64,000 nucleotides of DNA, from contig NZ_CP114287.1 in assembly GCF_027111295.1 (NCBI RefSeq), positions 1,860,001-1,924,000 of the forward strand, read 5' to 3'. Positions 44,767 through 54,802 of this stretch are shown here, one piece after another. The translations under genes were made by a program, and so were the position numbers. The notes under the pieces were generated by a model. That model saw only the letters and a program-made list of their open reading frames with translations, searched no databases and was not told the origin of the DNA. The DNA is from Flavobacterium gelatinilyticum. Lineage in GTDB: Bacteria; Bacteroidota; Bacteroidia; Flavobacteriales; Flavobacteriaceae. Within the stretch, counting starts at the first letter, position 1; the number at the start of each line of letters is the position of its first letter.

Positions 44767-45234
44767 ATGACAAATAACGATATATTAAAAAAACTTCGCG
44801 TGGCATTAATGCTCCGTGACGACCAAATAGTCGAAATTTTAGAATTAGTAGATTTTAGAATTTCAAAATCAGAACTGAGCGCTTTTTTCAGAGCCGAAGA
44901 TCATCCTAATTATGTACAATGCGGTGATCAGGTTTTAAGAAATTTTCTAAACGGATTGGTGATTCATTTAAGAGGAACCAAAGAAAATCCGAAAAACCCA
45001 AATGAGGTTTTAGCAAAACATAAAGCTGAAATTCCGAAAAAAGAAACTTCTAAAGAAAGAACTGAATTTAAAGCCGTACCTAAAGATTCTGAAAAGTACA
45101 GAGGCGACCAAAGCCCATCAAAATCAGGTTCATCAGCCGGAAAACCTAAAAAGAAAGCATTCCCAAAAGGAAATGGAAAACCATCTGTTGTAGAAAAAGT
45201 GGTTTTCAAAAACGGCAATAAGAAAAAATCTTAA
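44767..45234 (+). CDS. DUF1456 family protein (YehS type)
   Basis: A 155-residue protein with the two short alpha-helical repeats of DUF1456: NDILKKLRVALMLRDDQIVEILELVDFRISKSELSAFFR and HPNYVQCGDQVLRNFLNGLVIHLRG. The last 60 residues are a low-complexity Lys/Pro/Ser tail (KAEIPKKETSKERTEF, KKKAFPKGNGKPSV) likely to be disordered and perhaps RNA-binding. Function is unknown. It has its own promoter and hairpin leader, and is followed by intergenic palindromic elements. Confidence 0.9.
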   Translation: MTNNDILKKLRVALMLRDDQIVEILELVDFRISKSELSAFFRAEDHPNYVQCGDQVLRNFLNGLVIHLRGTKENPKNPNEVLAKHKAEIPKKETSKERTEFKAVPKDSEKYRGDQSPSKSGSSAGKPKKKAFPKGNGKPSVVEKVVFKNGNKKKS

Positions 45235-45263
45235 CTGGGCGGTTTACCCGCAAAGTTTTTTTT

Positions 45264-45322
45264 GCCACGAATTCACGAATTTTTATTTTTAAAAAATTGA
45301 AAATAATTCGTGAATTCGTGGC
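45264..45322. repeat. Palindromic element with perfect 18-bp arms
   Basis: GCCACGAATTCACGAATT (45264-45281) and its exact reverse complement (45305-45322) surround an A/T loop. A degenerate single arm with AATTCGTGAAATTCGTGGC lies near 53355, which supports a dispersed element. Confidence 0.75.
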
Positions 45323-45344
45323 TATATTTTTTACACAGAATTTA

Positions 45345-45429
45345 TTGTAGAGACGCACTGTTGTGCGCCTTACGTACCGTAACCACATCGCTAAACTTTG
45401 CGTAGACGCACTGCAGTGGGTCTCTACAA
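45345..45429. repeat. Palindromic element with GTAGAGACGCACTG arms
   Basis: TTGTAGAGACGCACTG (45345-45360) and CAGTGGGTCTCTACAA (45414-45429) match at 15 of 16 positions. An inner hairpin GACGCAC / GTGCGCC sits at the left arm. GTAGAGACGC palindromes of this kind recur between genes in many bacteria. It lies next to the previous element. Confidence 0.65.
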
Positions 45430-45452
45430 TATACATTATTGGCTATAAAAAC

Positions 45453-45482
45453 AAAAAACCATTCCTTTCGGAATGGTTTTTT
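45453..45482. terminator. Bidirectional terminator between DUF1456 and sucC
   Basis: A perfect AAAAACCATTCC / GGAATGGTTTTT stem with a four-base loop and A/T runs on both sides, serving the convergent sucC gene and possibly the plus strand too. Confidence 0.9.
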
Positions 45483-45508
45483 CTATATAAATTGATTTCT
45501 TATTTTAA

Positions 45509-46702
45509 TTAAGAAAGAGCAGCTTTAACTTGGTCAGCAGCTTCCTGGAATTGAACTGCAGATAAGATAGGCATACCAGAGTTGTCAATTAATTCTTTTG
45601 CAATTTCAGCATTTGTTCCTTGCAGACGAACGATAATTGGCACTTTAATAGCGTCTCCCATGTTTTTGTAAGCATCAACAACACCCTGAGCAACACGGTC
45701 ACAACGAACGATTCCTCCAAAGATGTTAATTAAGATAGCTTTTACGTTTGGATCTTTTAAGATAATTCTAAAAGCTGTTTCAACACGCTTAGCATCAGCA
45801 GTTCCTCCTACGTCAAGGAAGTTAGCAGGCTCAAAACCAGCATATTTAATTAAATCCATAGTTGCCATTGCAAGACCTGCTCCGTTTACCATACATCCTA
45901 CAGTACCATCAAGGTCAACATAGTTAAGACCAACTTCTTTAGCTTCAACTTCGATTGGATTCTCCTCACGGATATCTCTCATTTCAGCATATTTTGGTTG
46001 TCTGTATAAAGCGTTATCGTCGATATTTACTTTAGCATCTACAGCTAAGATTTTGTTATCAGAAGTTTTTAATACAGGGTTGATTTCAAACATAGAAGCA
46101 TCAGAACCAATGTAAGCATTGTAAAGTGCATCGATGAATTTCACCATTTCTTTGAAAGCATTTCCGGAAAGTCCTAAGTTAAAAGCAATTCTTCTAGCCT
46201 GGAAACCTTGTAATCCTACAGAAGGATCAATTTCTTCAGTAAAAATTAAGTGCGGCGTGTGCTCAGCAACTTCTTCGATATCCATTCCACCTTCAGTAGA
46301 ATACATAATCATGTTGCGTCCTGTACCTCTATTCAATAAAACAGAAACATAAAATTCAGAAGTTTCGCTTTCACCAGGATAGTAAACATCTTCAGCAACT
46401 AATACTTTGTTAACTTTTTTACCTTCAGCAGGAGTCTGAGGTGTAATTAACTGCATTCCGATGATTTGTTCTGCTAACTCTTCAACTTGTTGTAAGTTTT
46501 TTGCCAGCTTAACTCCACCACCTTTTCCACGACCACCTGCGTGAATTTGTGCTTTAATTACATGCCATCCTGTTCCGGTTTCGGCAGTTAATTGTTTTGC
46601 AGCGGCCACAGCTTCAACTGCATTATTAGCCACGATTCCGCGTTGTACGCGTACTCCGTAACTCGCTAAAATTTCTTTTCCTTGATATTCGTGTATGTTC
46701 AT
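45509..46702 (-). CDS. sucC: Succinate-CoA ligase (ADP-forming) beta subunit
   Basis: SucC carries the ATP-grasp part of succinyl-CoA synthetase, a TCA enzyme, and works with SucD. The sequence starts [22 protein letters not shown]. It has the ATP-grasp elements [58 protein letters not shown] and [16 protein letters not shown], and ends with the [11 protein letters not shown] region and [11 protein letters not shown]. The start at 46702 gives the normal N-terminus. Its sucD partner is not in this window. Confidence 0.97.
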   Translation of the reverse strand: MNIHEYQGKEILASYGVRVQRGIVANNAVEAVAAAKQLTAETGTGWHVIKAQIHAGGRGKGGGVKLAKNLQQVEELAEQIIGMQLITPQTPAEGKKVNKVLVAEDVYYPGESETSEFYVSVLLNRGTGRNMIMYSTEGGMDIEEVAEHTPHLIFTEEIDPSVGLQGFQARRIAFNLGLSGNAFKEMVKFIDALYNAYIGSDASMFEINPVLKTSDNKILAVDAKVNIDDNALYRQPKYAEMRDIREENPIEVEAKEVGLNYVDLDGTVGCMVNGAGLAMATMDLIKYAGFEPANFLDVGGTADAKRVETAFRIILKDPNVKAILINIFGGIVRCDRVAQGVVDAYKNMGDAIKVPIIVRLQGTNAEIAKELIDNSGMPILSAVQFQEAADQVKAALS

Positions 46703-47117
46703 AATATAGAATTTGTCTGGTTCTGAATTTATTTCAGAATAAAAGTGCGACAAAAGTAGCAAAATTCAACTTAAAAGTAAAATCTTTTTTAATTTAATAA
46801 TATATAAGGAGGGTGTTCGAAGACTATTTAAAGACAACGCAAAAAAAACATTAAACAATTGTATCGAAAATGTTAACACAAAATCCCTAAAACGTTTGAT
46901 ATTTAACAAAAACTTCACTGATACCAATACCTGCGAGACGATTTTTCCTAATATATTTTAGGAGGATTTGTATTTTTAGCAATTCGCAGCGGTTTATATG
47001 ACAATATTATTAATTAAGAACCCTTTTTCTAATATTACAACAAAAATGAAAGCAAAAGCATAATTTCAATACATTATGTTTAACGAAATCTTTATTTTTG
47101 TAGAAAAAATATCAAGA
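46703..47117. other. Divergent promoter region between sucC and gltB
   Basis: Contains a TACTTTTG -7 element for sucC on the minus strand (46751-46758) and a small hairpin in the sucC leader (TTCTGAA / TTCAGAA, 46721-46739). On the plus strand TATTTTTG (47093-47100) lies 17 bases before the gltB ATG. An inverted repeat CCTAATATATTTTAGG lies near 46949-46964. No ORF or known RNA was seen. Confidence 0.55.
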
Positions 47118-50100
47118 ATGAGAGTTAAAGAACAAGGGCTTTATCTGCCTGAATTTGAACACGACAATTGTGGTGCAGGATTTATTTGTAATTTGAATGG
47201 TATTAAGTCAAATGATATTATTCACAAAGCATTAGACATCTTAATTAAATTGGAACATCGTGGTGCCGTAAGTTCTGATGGAAGAACTGGTGACGGAGCC
47301 GGAATTTTATTCGACATTCCTCATGATTTTTTTAAGAAAGTTTGCGACTTTGAAATCCCTGAAGCGCGTGAGTATGCAGTAGGAATGGTTTTTTTACCAA
47401 AAAGCAAAAACCAGGTTTCTTTTTGTATTAATGCATTTGAAGCAACTATTAAAGATCAAAACTTAAAGATCTTAGGTTGGAGAGATGTGCCGGTTGAAGT
47501 TGAGAATCTGGGAGAGATAGCCGCAGAAAAAGAACCAACAGTTAAACAAGTTTTCGTTTCGAAAAACGGTCAGGATTTAACTGAAAATGAATTTAATGCA
47601 AAACTTTTTGCAGCTAGAAAAATTGCAGAACATGCCGTAAGAGGATCTAAAACTTCTGAAAGCCATATGTTTTATTTTACTAGTTTATCGACAACTACTA
47701 TAATATATAAAGGTCTATTGATGCCGGAAGACATCAGCCGTTATTATGTTGATTTGAAAGATCCGGACCTGGTAACTCGTCTAGCACTTGTACACCAGCG
47801 TTTCTCTACCAATACATTCCCTTCCTGGGACTTAGCTCAGCCATTTAGATACATGTGTCATAATGGTGAGATTAACACACTTCGTGGAAACGTAAGCCGT
47901 ATGCGTGCTCGTGAAGAGCTTATGCAGAGCAAAGTTTTTGGCGATGATATCAAAAAATTATTCCCAATTATCTTAGAAGGAAAATCAGATTCTGCTTCTA
48001 TGGATATGGTGGTTGAACTTTTATTAATGACAGGCCGTTCTCTTCCAGAGGCAATGATGATGGTGGTTCCTGAAGCTTGGGAAAAACACCAAACAATGTC
48101 TCCGGAAAAAAGAGCATTCTATGAATACAATGCTTGTATCATGGAGCCTTGGGATGGTCCTGCTTCTATTCCGTTTACAGATGGTAACGTAATTGGTGCT
48201 TTACTTGATAGAAATGGTTTACGTCCTTCTCGTTATACTTTAACGCATAGCGGATTCGTAATTATGTCATCCGAAATTGGTGTATTAGATATCGATCCTG
48301 AAGATGTTATTCAACACGGTCGTTTAGAGCCAGGAAAAATGTTCCTGGTTGATATGAACGAAGGCCGTATCATCGAAGATGAGGAAGTTAAGAAAGCGAT
48401 AGTTACAAAACGTCCGTACCAGCAATGGGTTGACGAAAACTTATTGCCGCTTGCAAAAGTTCCTTACACAAACAACCCTACTCCTGTTGAAAAATTAGAT
48501 TTCTTAACAAGACAGCGTTTGTTTGGTTACACAATTGAAGATTTAAAAACAATCATCAACCCGATGGGAAGCGACGGAGCTGAAGCAATCAGTTCTATGG
48601 GTAACGATACGCCTTTGGCAGTATTATCAGATCAGCCGCAATTGTTGTACAACTACTTCAAACAATTGTTTGCTCAGGTTACTAACCCGCCGTTGGATGG
48701 TATTCGTGAAGAAATTATTACCGATATCAGTTTAGCAATTGGAGGAGATTTCAATATTTTCGAAATCGAATCGAAACAATGTAAAAAATTAAAAATCCAA
48801 AATCCGGTTATTTCTAATGAGGATTTGGATAAAATCAGAAATATCGATCACGCAGATTTCAAATCAGCTACAATTTCTACTTTATATAAAATAGAAAAAG
48901 GAGTTAACGGTTTAGAGCGTGCTCTTGAAAAATGTGTTCAGGCAACTTATAAAGCAGTTGAAGAAGGATGCAATATCATTATCTTATCAGATAGAGGCGT
49001 TAGCGAAGAATTAGCTCCAATCCCAATGTTATTGGCTTGTTCTTACATCCACCACTCTTTGAACATTTTACAGGTTCGTTCTAAATTCGGAATCATTATC
49101 GAATCTGCTGAACCACGCGAACCGCATCATTTTGCTTTATTGTTCGGATATGGTGCAAGTGCGATCAATCCTTACATGGTAAACGAAATCATTCACGATC
49201 AGGTCGAAAAAGGTTTCATTACAAAAGTAAAAGCAGATTACGCTGTTGTAAACTACAACAAAGCAATCGCAAAAGGGATCGTAAAAATCATGAACAAAAT
49301 TGGTATCTCTACTTTACATTCGTACAGAGCGGCTCAAATTTTCGAGATTTTAGGATTAAACAAAACATTTACGTCTAAATATTTCCCTTACACACCTTCT
49401 AGAATCGAAGGAATTGGTTTAATGGAAGTGGAAAAAGAAGTGAAAAAACGTTTCCAAAAAGCTTTCCCAAATTCAAAAATTGCAAACTTGCTTTCTCTTG
49501 AAATTGGAGGTATTTACAGATGGAGACGTGGTGGTGAAAAACACATGTTTAACCCAACTACGATTTCTAAATTACAGCAGGCAGTTCGTTTAAACAGCCC
49601 GGAAAGCTATAAAGAATATGCTAATGCTGTAAACGAGCAAAGCTCAAACTTAATGACTATTAGAGGTTTATTTGAATTCAACAATTTAGATCCTATTTCT
49701 ATTGATGAAGTAGAGCCTTGGACAGAAATCGTTAAGAAATTCAAAACTGGAGCAATGTCTTACGGATCTATCTCTAGAGAAGCGCATGAGAACTTAGCGA
49801 TTGCAATGAACAGAATTGGCGGAAAAAGTAACTCTGGAGAAGGTGGAGAAGATCCAAAACGTTTCCAGAAAGAAATTAACGGAGATTCCAGAAACTCTGC
49901 AATCAAACAAGTTGCTTCAGGACGTTTTGGTGTTTCGATCAACTATTTGACAAACGCTAAAGAAATCCAAATCAAAATGGCTCAGGGAGCAAAACCTGGA
50001 GAAGGCGGGCAGTTACCTGGAGAAAAAGTAGTGCCTTGGATTGCTGAAACCAGAAACTCTACTCCTTATGTAGGTTTGATTTCGCCTCCGCCTCACCACG

Positions 50101-51635
50101 ATATCTACTCTATTGAGGATTTATCTCAGTTGATTTATGATTTGAAAAATGCAAACCGTGAAGCTCGTATCAACGTAAAACTAGTTTCTGAAGTTGGTGT
50201 TGGAACAATTGCTGCCGGTGTTGCAAAAGCAAAAGCTGACGTGATCTTGATCTCTGGTTATGATGGAGGAACAGGTGCTGCACCATTAACTTCATTACAA
50301 CACACAGGTATTCCATGGGAACTTGGTTTAGCTGAAGCACAACAAACACTTATCTTGAATGACTTAAGAAGCCGTGTAGTTTTAGAATGTGACGGACAGT
50401 TGAAAACAGGACGTGATGTGGCTATCGCCGCTTTATTAGGTGCTGAAGAATTCGGATTTGCTACTGCTCCGCTTGTAGCTTCTGGATGCATCATGATGAG
50501 AGCTTGTCACTTAAATACTTGTCCGGTTGGTATTGCAACTCAGGATCCAGAATTGAGAAAAAATTTCAAAGGAACTCCAGAGCACGTAATCAACTTCATG
50601 TATTTTATTGCTGAAGAGTTAAGAGAAATCATGGCTCAGTTAGGTTTCAGAACTTTAAAAGAAATGGTAGGTCAGTCTCAAAAATTAAACGTAGACAAAG
50701 CTATCAAACATTATAAAGCTAATGGTTTAGACTTATCGACTATTCTATACAAACCGGAAAAAGCGAAAACGGTTCCAAATCATAATACAACAACTCAAGA
50801 TCACGCTCTTGAAAATGTATTGGATTTCGACATCATCAAAGAAGCTATTCCATCTATTTATAGAAAAGAGAAAACGAGAGTTACTTTCAAAATCAAAAAT
50901 ACAGACCGTTCTGTAGGTGCGATTTTGAGTAACGAAATCTCAAAAATTTATGGCGCACAAGGATTACCTGCTGACACTATTTTAGTTGATTTTGAAGGTT
51001 CTGCCGGACAAAGTTTTGGTGCATTTGCAACAAACGGATTGTCATTTAAAATTCACGGAAACTGTAATGATTACTTAGGAAAAGGTCTTTCTGGAGGAAA
51101 ACTAATTGTAAAAGTACCTCCTACTGCGACTTTTAAACCTGAAGACAACATCATTATCGGGAACGTTGCCCTTTACGGAGCTATTACCGGAGAGGCTTAT
51201 ATTAATGGTATCGCAGGAGAGCGTTTCTGTGTGAGAAACTCTGGAGCAACAGCAGTTGTAGAAGGAATTGGAGATCACGGATGCGAGTACATGACAGGTG
51301 GTACAGTTGTAGTTTTAGGAAAAACTGGAAGAAACTTCGCTGCCGGTATGAGCGGTGGTGTAGCTTACATTTACGATCCGAAAAAGAAATTCGATTCGAC
51401 AGTTTGTAACATGGAAATGGTTGCATTCGATCCGTTGGAAGAAGAGGACGTTACTAAACTAAGAAAACTGATCAAAAACCATTCATTGTACACAAGCAGT
51501 CCATTAGCTAAGAGAATTTTAGCAGACTGGGAAAATGAACAACAGCACTTCGTAAAAGTAATGCCGACTGATTACAAAAAAGCATTAAAACGAATTGCAG
51601 AAGAAAAACAAATAGAAGAATTAATAGCTAATTAA
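47118..51635 (+). CDS. gltB: Glutamate synthase large subunit
   Basis: Makes two glutamates from glutamine and 2-oxoglutarate. The N-terminal amidotransferase nucleophile is Cys18 in FEHDNCGAGFIC, exposed after a short propeptide is removed. The central and FMN domains show GAMSYGSISREAHENLA, GSGRFGV-like ASGRFGVSINYL, AQGAKPGEGGQLPG, SGYDGGTGAAPLTS, and the 3Fe-4S Cys set ACHLNTCPVGIATQ. The end carries the beta-helix (GGTVVVLGKTGRNFAAGMSGG). The start at 47118 was chosen because the longer in-frame start overlaps the -7 element. It is followed by gltD. Confidence 0.97.
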   Translation: MRVKEQGLYLPEFEHDNCGAGFICNLNGIKSNDIIHKALDILIKLEHRGAVSSDGRTGDGAGILFDIPHDFFKKVCDFEIPEAREYAVGMVFLPKSKNQVSFCINAFEATIKDQNLKILGWRDVPVEVENLGEIAAEKEPTVKQVFVSKNGQDLTENEFNAKLFAARKIAEHAVRGSKTSESHMFYFTSLSTTTIIYKGLLMPEDISRYYVDLKDPDLVTRLALVHQRFSTNTFPSWDLAQPFRYMCHNGEINTLRGNVSRMRAREELMQSKVFGDDIKKLFPIILEGKSDSASMDMVVELLLMTGRSLPEAMMMVVPEAWEKHQTMSPEKRAFYEYNACIMEPWDGPASIPFTDGNVIGALLDRNGLRPSRYTLTHSGFVIMSSEIGVLDIDPEDVIQHGRLEPGKMFLVDMNEGRIIEDEEVKKAIVTKRPYQQWVDENLLPLAKVPYTNNPTPVEKLDFLTRQRLFGYTIEDLKTIINPMGSDGAEAISSMGNDTPLAVLSDQPQLLYNYFKQLFAQVTNPPLDGIREEIITDISLAIGGDFNIFEIESKQCKKLKIQNPVISNEDLDKIRNIDHADFKSATISTLYKIEKGVNGLERALEKCVQATYKAVEEGCNIIILSDRGVSEELAPIPMLLACSYIHHSLNILQVRSKFGIIIESAEPREPHHFALLFGYGASAINPYMVNEIIHDQVEKGFITKVKADYAVVNYNKAIAKGIVKIMNKIGISTLHSYRAAQIFEILGLNKTFTSKYFPYTPSRIEGIGLMEVEKEVKKRFQKAFPNSKIANLLSLEIGGIYRWRRGGEKHMFNPTTISKLQQAVRLNSPESYKEYANAVNEQSSNLMTIRGLFEFNNLDPISIDEVEPWTEIVKKFKTGAMSYGSISREAHENLAIAMNRIGGKSNSGEGGEDPKRFQKEINGDSRNSAIKQVASGRFGVSINYLTNAKEIQIKMAQGAKPGEGGQLPGEKVVPWIAETRNSTPYVGLISPPPHHDIYSIEDLSQLIYDLKNANREARINVKLVSEVGVGTIAAGVAKAKADVILISGYDGGTGAAPLTSLQHTGIPWELGLAEAQQTLILNDLRSRVVLECDGQLKTGRDVAIAALLGAEEFGFATAPLVASGCIMMRACHLNTCPVGIATQDPELRKNFKGTPEHVINFMYFIAEELREIMAQLGFRTLKEMVGQSQKLNVDKAIKHYKANGLDLSTILYKPEKAKTVPNHNTTTQDHALENVLDFDIIKEAIPSIYRKEKTRVTFKIKNTDRSVGAILSNEISKIYGAQGLPADTILVDFEGSAGQSFGAFATNGLSFKIHGNCNDYLGKGLSGGKLIVKVPPTATFKPEDNIIIGNVALYGAITGEAYINGIAGERFCVRNSGATAVVEGIGDHGCEYMTGGTVVVLGKTGRNFAAGMSGGVAYIYDPKKKFDSTVCNMEMVAFDPLEEEDVTKLRKLIKNHSLYTSSPLAKRILADWENEQQHFVKVMPTDYKKALKRIAEEKQIEELIAN

Positions 51636-51639
51636 AAAA

Positions 51640-51680
51640 GGTTCTGAGGTGCTAAGGTTCAAAGGTACTAAGGTTTGAGT
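51640..51680. repeat. Simple-repeat element between gltB and gltD
   Basis: GGTTCTGAGGTGCTAAGG and AGGTTCAAAGGTAC (51654-51667) form a GGTNCTAAGG-type degenerate repeat. Its reverse complement (GTACCTTTGAGCCT, 13 of 14) lies at 53387-53400, just beyond gltD. Confidence 0.5.
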
Positions 51681-51740
51681 TTCAACTCACTTCTTACATC
51701 TTTCCTCTCACATCTCACAACTAAATCTAATTAAAATGTC

Positions 51741-53195
51741 ATGGGTAAAATAGGCGGATTTAAAGAATATAATAGAGCCGACGAAAGTAATTTAGCAGTT
51801 GCAGAACGTGTTTCAAACTACAACGAATTTACTATTCCGGTACCAAAAGATAAATTAAAAGAACAAGGATCAAGATGTATGGACTGTGGTATTCCTTTTT
51901 GCCACAGCGGATGTCCGTTAGGAAATTTAATTCCTGACTTCAACGACATGGTACATCAGGAAGAATGGCAGAGTGCATTAGAAATTTTGCAATCTACTAA
52001 CAACTTCCCAGAATTTACAGGTCGTTTATGTCCTGCTCCATGTGAGAAATCATGTGTATTAGGAATCATCAAAGATCCAGTTTCTATCGAAAACATCGAG
52101 AAAAGCATCGTAGAAAGAGGTTTTGCTGAAGGATGGATTAAACCACAAGCGCCAAAAACTAGAACAGGAAAAACTGTAGCTGTAATTGGTTCAGGTCCTG
52201 CTGGTCTTGCTGCTGCTCAACAATTAAACAGAGCTGGTCACACGGTTACTGTTTTTGAAAGAGACAACGCAATTGGAGGTTTATTACGTTACGGAATTCC
52301 AAATTTCAAATTAGAAAAAGGAATTATCGACCGTCGTGTAGCGATTCTTGAAGCAGAAGGAATCACTTTCAAAACAAATGTAAATGTTGGTGTAAACTTC
52401 AGCGTTGAAGAATTAAACCAATTCGATTCTATCGTTTTATGCGGAGGAGCAACTGAAAGAAGAAGCTTGCCAACTAAAGGAATCGAAAGCAAAGGCGTTG
52501 TTCAAGCAATGGATTTCTTGACTCAACAAACTAAAGTTTTATACGGAGAATCTATTCCAGACCAAGTTAAAGCAACTGGTAAAGATGTAATCGTTATTGG
52601 TGGTGGAGATACAGGTTCTGACTGTATTGGAACTTCTAACAGACACGGAGCTAAATCGGTAACTAACTTTGAGATTTTACCAAAACCTCCAGTTGGAAGA
52701 AGCGAAACAACTCCTTGGCCTTTCTGGCCATTACAGTTAAAAACATCTTCTTCTCACGAAGAAGGTTGTGACAGAAACTGGTTAATCAATACTAAAGAAT
52801 TCATCTCTAACGAAAAAGGGGAATTAACAGGATTGAAAACGGTTGAAGTACAATGGAAAATGACTCCGGGACAAAGACCAGAACTAATCGAAAAAGAAGG
52901 TTCTGAAAAAATCTGGCCTTGCGACTTAGCATTATTAGCTCTTGGATTTACAGGTCCGGAGAAAACATTAAGCGAGCAATTAGGCATCGAAACTGATATG
53001 AGAAGCAACTATAAAGCGCACAACTATCAGACAAACGTTCCTCACATTTTCACTGCCGGTGATATGAGAAGAGGACAATCATTAATTGTATGGGCTATTT
53101 CAGAAGGTCGCGAAGCAGCAAGAGAAGTAGATTTATTCCTAATGGGATCTACCAACTTGCCTACTAAAGGAAAAGGAGATCTTCCTAGCCTATAA
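51741..53195 (+). CDS. gltD: Glutamate synthase small subunit
   Basis: GltD feeds NADPH electrons to GltB through FAD and iron-sulfur clusters. N-terminal cluster cysteines appear in GSRCMDCGIPFCHSGCPLGN and GRLCPAPCEKSCVLG. The FAD site is TVAVIGSGPAGLAAAQQL near residue 145, and the NADPH site VIVIGGGDTGSDC near residue 285; GDMRRGQSLIVWAISEGR is the second FAD contact. At 484 residues it is full length. It follows gltB by about 105 bases, which contain a repeat element. Confidence 0.97.
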   Translation: MGKIGGFKEYNRADESNLAVAERVSNYNEFTIPVPKDKLKEQGSRCMDCGIPFCHSGCPLGNLIPDFNDMVHQEEWQSALEILQSTNNFPEFTGRLCPAPCEKSCVLGIIKDPVSIENIEKSIVERGFAEGWIKPQAPKTRTGKTVAVIGSGPAGLAAAQQLNRAGHTVTVFERDNAIGGLLRYGIPNFKLEKGIIDRRVAILEAEGITFKTNVNVGVNFSVEELNQFDSIVLCGGATERRSLPTKGIESKGVVQAMDFLTQQTKVLYGESIPDQVKATGKDVIVIGGGDTGSDCIGTSNRHGAKSVTNFEILPKPPVGRSETTPWPFWPLQLKTSSSHEEGCDRNWLINTKEFISNEKGELTGLKTVEVQWKMTPGQRPELIEKEGSEKIWPCDLALLALGFTGPEKTLSEQLGIETDMRSNYKAHNYQTNVPHIFTAGDMRRGQSLIVWAISEGREAAREVDLFLMGSTNLPTKGKGDLPSL

Positions 53196-53228
53196 GAACT
53201 ATAAAAAACACAACACATACTATTCGAC

Positions 53229-53268
53229 AAACCCTTGAATTTGCATTCAGGGGTTTTGTTTTTTATGT
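53229..53268 (+). terminator. Intrinsic terminator of gltD
   Basis: AAACCCTTGAAT and ATTCAGGGGTTT arms with a four-base loop are followed by a T-rich run. Confidence 0.85.
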
Positions 53269-53501
53269 TTACCACAACCCGAGCGTAGCGAACAGGCGAA
53301 GCAATTGCGCAAATTTTTACTAATTTTATTTTTCAGTAGCATTCATAATTAGTGCAATTCGTGAAATTCGTGGCGAAAAAAACTTTGTACCTTTGAGCCT
53401 CTGCCCCTTTGTACCTAATAATAGTTATAAAACTCCAAAAACAACAACTTTTTGTTTAAAATAAAACAATTTGTTATAATTTGTTATTTTTCTGTATTTT
53501 A
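53269..53501. repeat. Intergenic stretch with degenerate repeat elements
   Basis: Holds a degenerate copy of the GCCACGAATT element (AATTCGTGAAATTCGTGGC, 53356-53374) and the inverted copy of the gltB-gltD simple repeat (53387-53415). No ORF was found. The rest is A/T-rich upstream sequence of lysA. Confidence 0.5.
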
Positions 53502-53532
53502 TTTGTTGATACACAAAAGAGTAATAACTTTG
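53502..53532 (+). promoter_or_regulatory. lysA promoter, full -33/-7 consensus
   Basis: TTTG (53502-53505), exactly 19 bases, then TAACTTTG (53525-53532): the best complete Bacteroidota promoter in the window. The lysA ATG is 18 bases downstream. Confidence 0.85.
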
Positions 53533-53550
53533 CTTAAAATAATTTTAAAA

Positions 53551-54774
53551 ATGCAAGCAAAAGATTTACTGCAGTTAGCAGACCAATTTGGAAGTCCATT
53601 GTATGTTTACGATGCTGAAAAAATCCAATCTCAGTACAACAGATTAACTAAAGCTTTCTCTAAGGTAGAAAACTTAAGAGTTAATTACGCCATGAAGGCA
53701 TTGTCAAACGTTGCGATTCTACAGTTATTAAAGAACATGGGGTCTGGCTTAGATACTGTATCAATTCAGGAAGTTCAGTTAGGACTTCACGCTGGCTATG
53801 AACCCGAAAGAATTTTCTTTACACCAAACGGAGTTTCTCTTGAAGAAATCGAAGAAGTTGCCGCAATGGGTGTACAAATCAATATCGACAATTTATCAAT
53901 TCTGGAGCAATTCGGAACAAAACATCCTCATATTCCAGTATGTATTCGTATCAATCCGCACGTAATGGCGGGTGGAAATGCAAATATTTCTGTTGGACAT
54001 ATCGATAGTAAATTCGGAATCTCTGTTCACCAAATTCCGCATATCTTACGAATTGTAGAGAACACAAAAATGAGCATTGTGGGTATTCACATGCACACAG
54101 GGTCTGATATTTTAGATATCGAAGTATTCTTGTATGCTGCTGAAATCCTTTTTGATACAGCGAAACACTTTAAAGATTTACAATTCTTAGATTTCGGAAG
54201 CGGATTCAAAGTGCCTTACAAAAAAGACGATATCGAAACAGACATCGAAGAATTAGGTAAAAAATTATCTAAAAGATTCAACGCTTTCTGTTCAGAATAC
54301 GGAAGAGATTTAACATTGATTTTCGAACCAGGAAAATTCCTGGTGAGCGAAGCAGGTCATTTCTTAGTAAAAGTAAACGTAGTAAAACAAACAACATCTA
54401 CAGTATTTGCTGGAGTTGATAGTGGTTTCAACCACTTAATTCGTCCAATGTTATACGGATCTTCACACCACATTGAAAATATCTCAAACCCAAAAGGAAA
54501 AGAGCGTTTTTACTCTGTTGTAGGATACATTTGCGAAACAGATACTTTTGCAAACAACCGCAGAATTCAGGAAATTACCGAAGGTGACATTTTAGCTTTC
54601 AAAAATGCCGGAGCATACTGTTTCTCAATGTCTTCGAACTACAACTCAAGATACAAACCAGCCGAAGTTCTTTGGATGAACGGACAAGGAATCTTGATAC
54701 GTCAAGCCGAAACATTCGAAGATTTACTTAAAAATCAAATTCCGTTGCCAGAAGAAATTGCTGCAACAGTTTAA
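53551..54774 (+). CDS. lysA: Diaminopimelate decarboxylase
   Basis: LysA is a PLP enzyme that makes lysine from meso-diaminopimelate. The PLP-binding Lys49 is in RVNYAMKAL; other landmarks are IFFTPNGVSLEEIEEV, INPHVMAGGNANISVGHIDSKFG, GIHMHTGSDILD, LDFGSGFKVPY, FEPGKFLVSEAG, and the CETDTFANNR active-site Cys segment. At 407 residues it is full length. The start at 53551 lies just after a near-perfect promoter; upstream in-frame starts overlap the promoter. Confidence 0.97.
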   Translation: MQAKDLLQLADQFGSPLYVYDAEKIQSQYNRLTKAFSKVENLRVNYAMKALSNVAILQLLKNMGSGLDTVSIQEVQLGLHAGYEPERIFFTPNGVSLEEIEEVAAMGVQINIDNLSILEQFGTKHPHIPVCIRINPHVMAGGNANISVGHIDSKFGISVHQIPHILRIVENTKMSIVGIHMHTGSDILDIEVFLYAAEILFDTAKHFKDLQFLDFGSGFKVPYKKDDIETDIEELGKKLSKRFNAFCSEYGRDLTLIFEPGKFLVSEAGHFLVKVNVVKQTTSTVFAGVDSGFNHLIRPMLYGSSHHIENISNPKGKERFYSVVGYICETDTFANNRRIQEITEGDILAFKNAGAYCFSMSSNYNSRYKPAEVLWMNGQGILIRQAETFEDLLKNQIPLPEEIAATV

Positions 54775-54802
54775 AAATAAAAAAAAAGAGAATATCTACG
54801 AA

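Noticed and set aside
45206..45436. Minus-strand ORF over the DUF1456 end and palindromes
   Set aside because: It is composed of the two palindromic repeat elements and has no protein-like conservation.
47076..47117. Upstream ATG of gltB as real start
   Set aside because: The extension overlaps TATTTTTG and would lengthen the short propeptide before the catalytic Cys.
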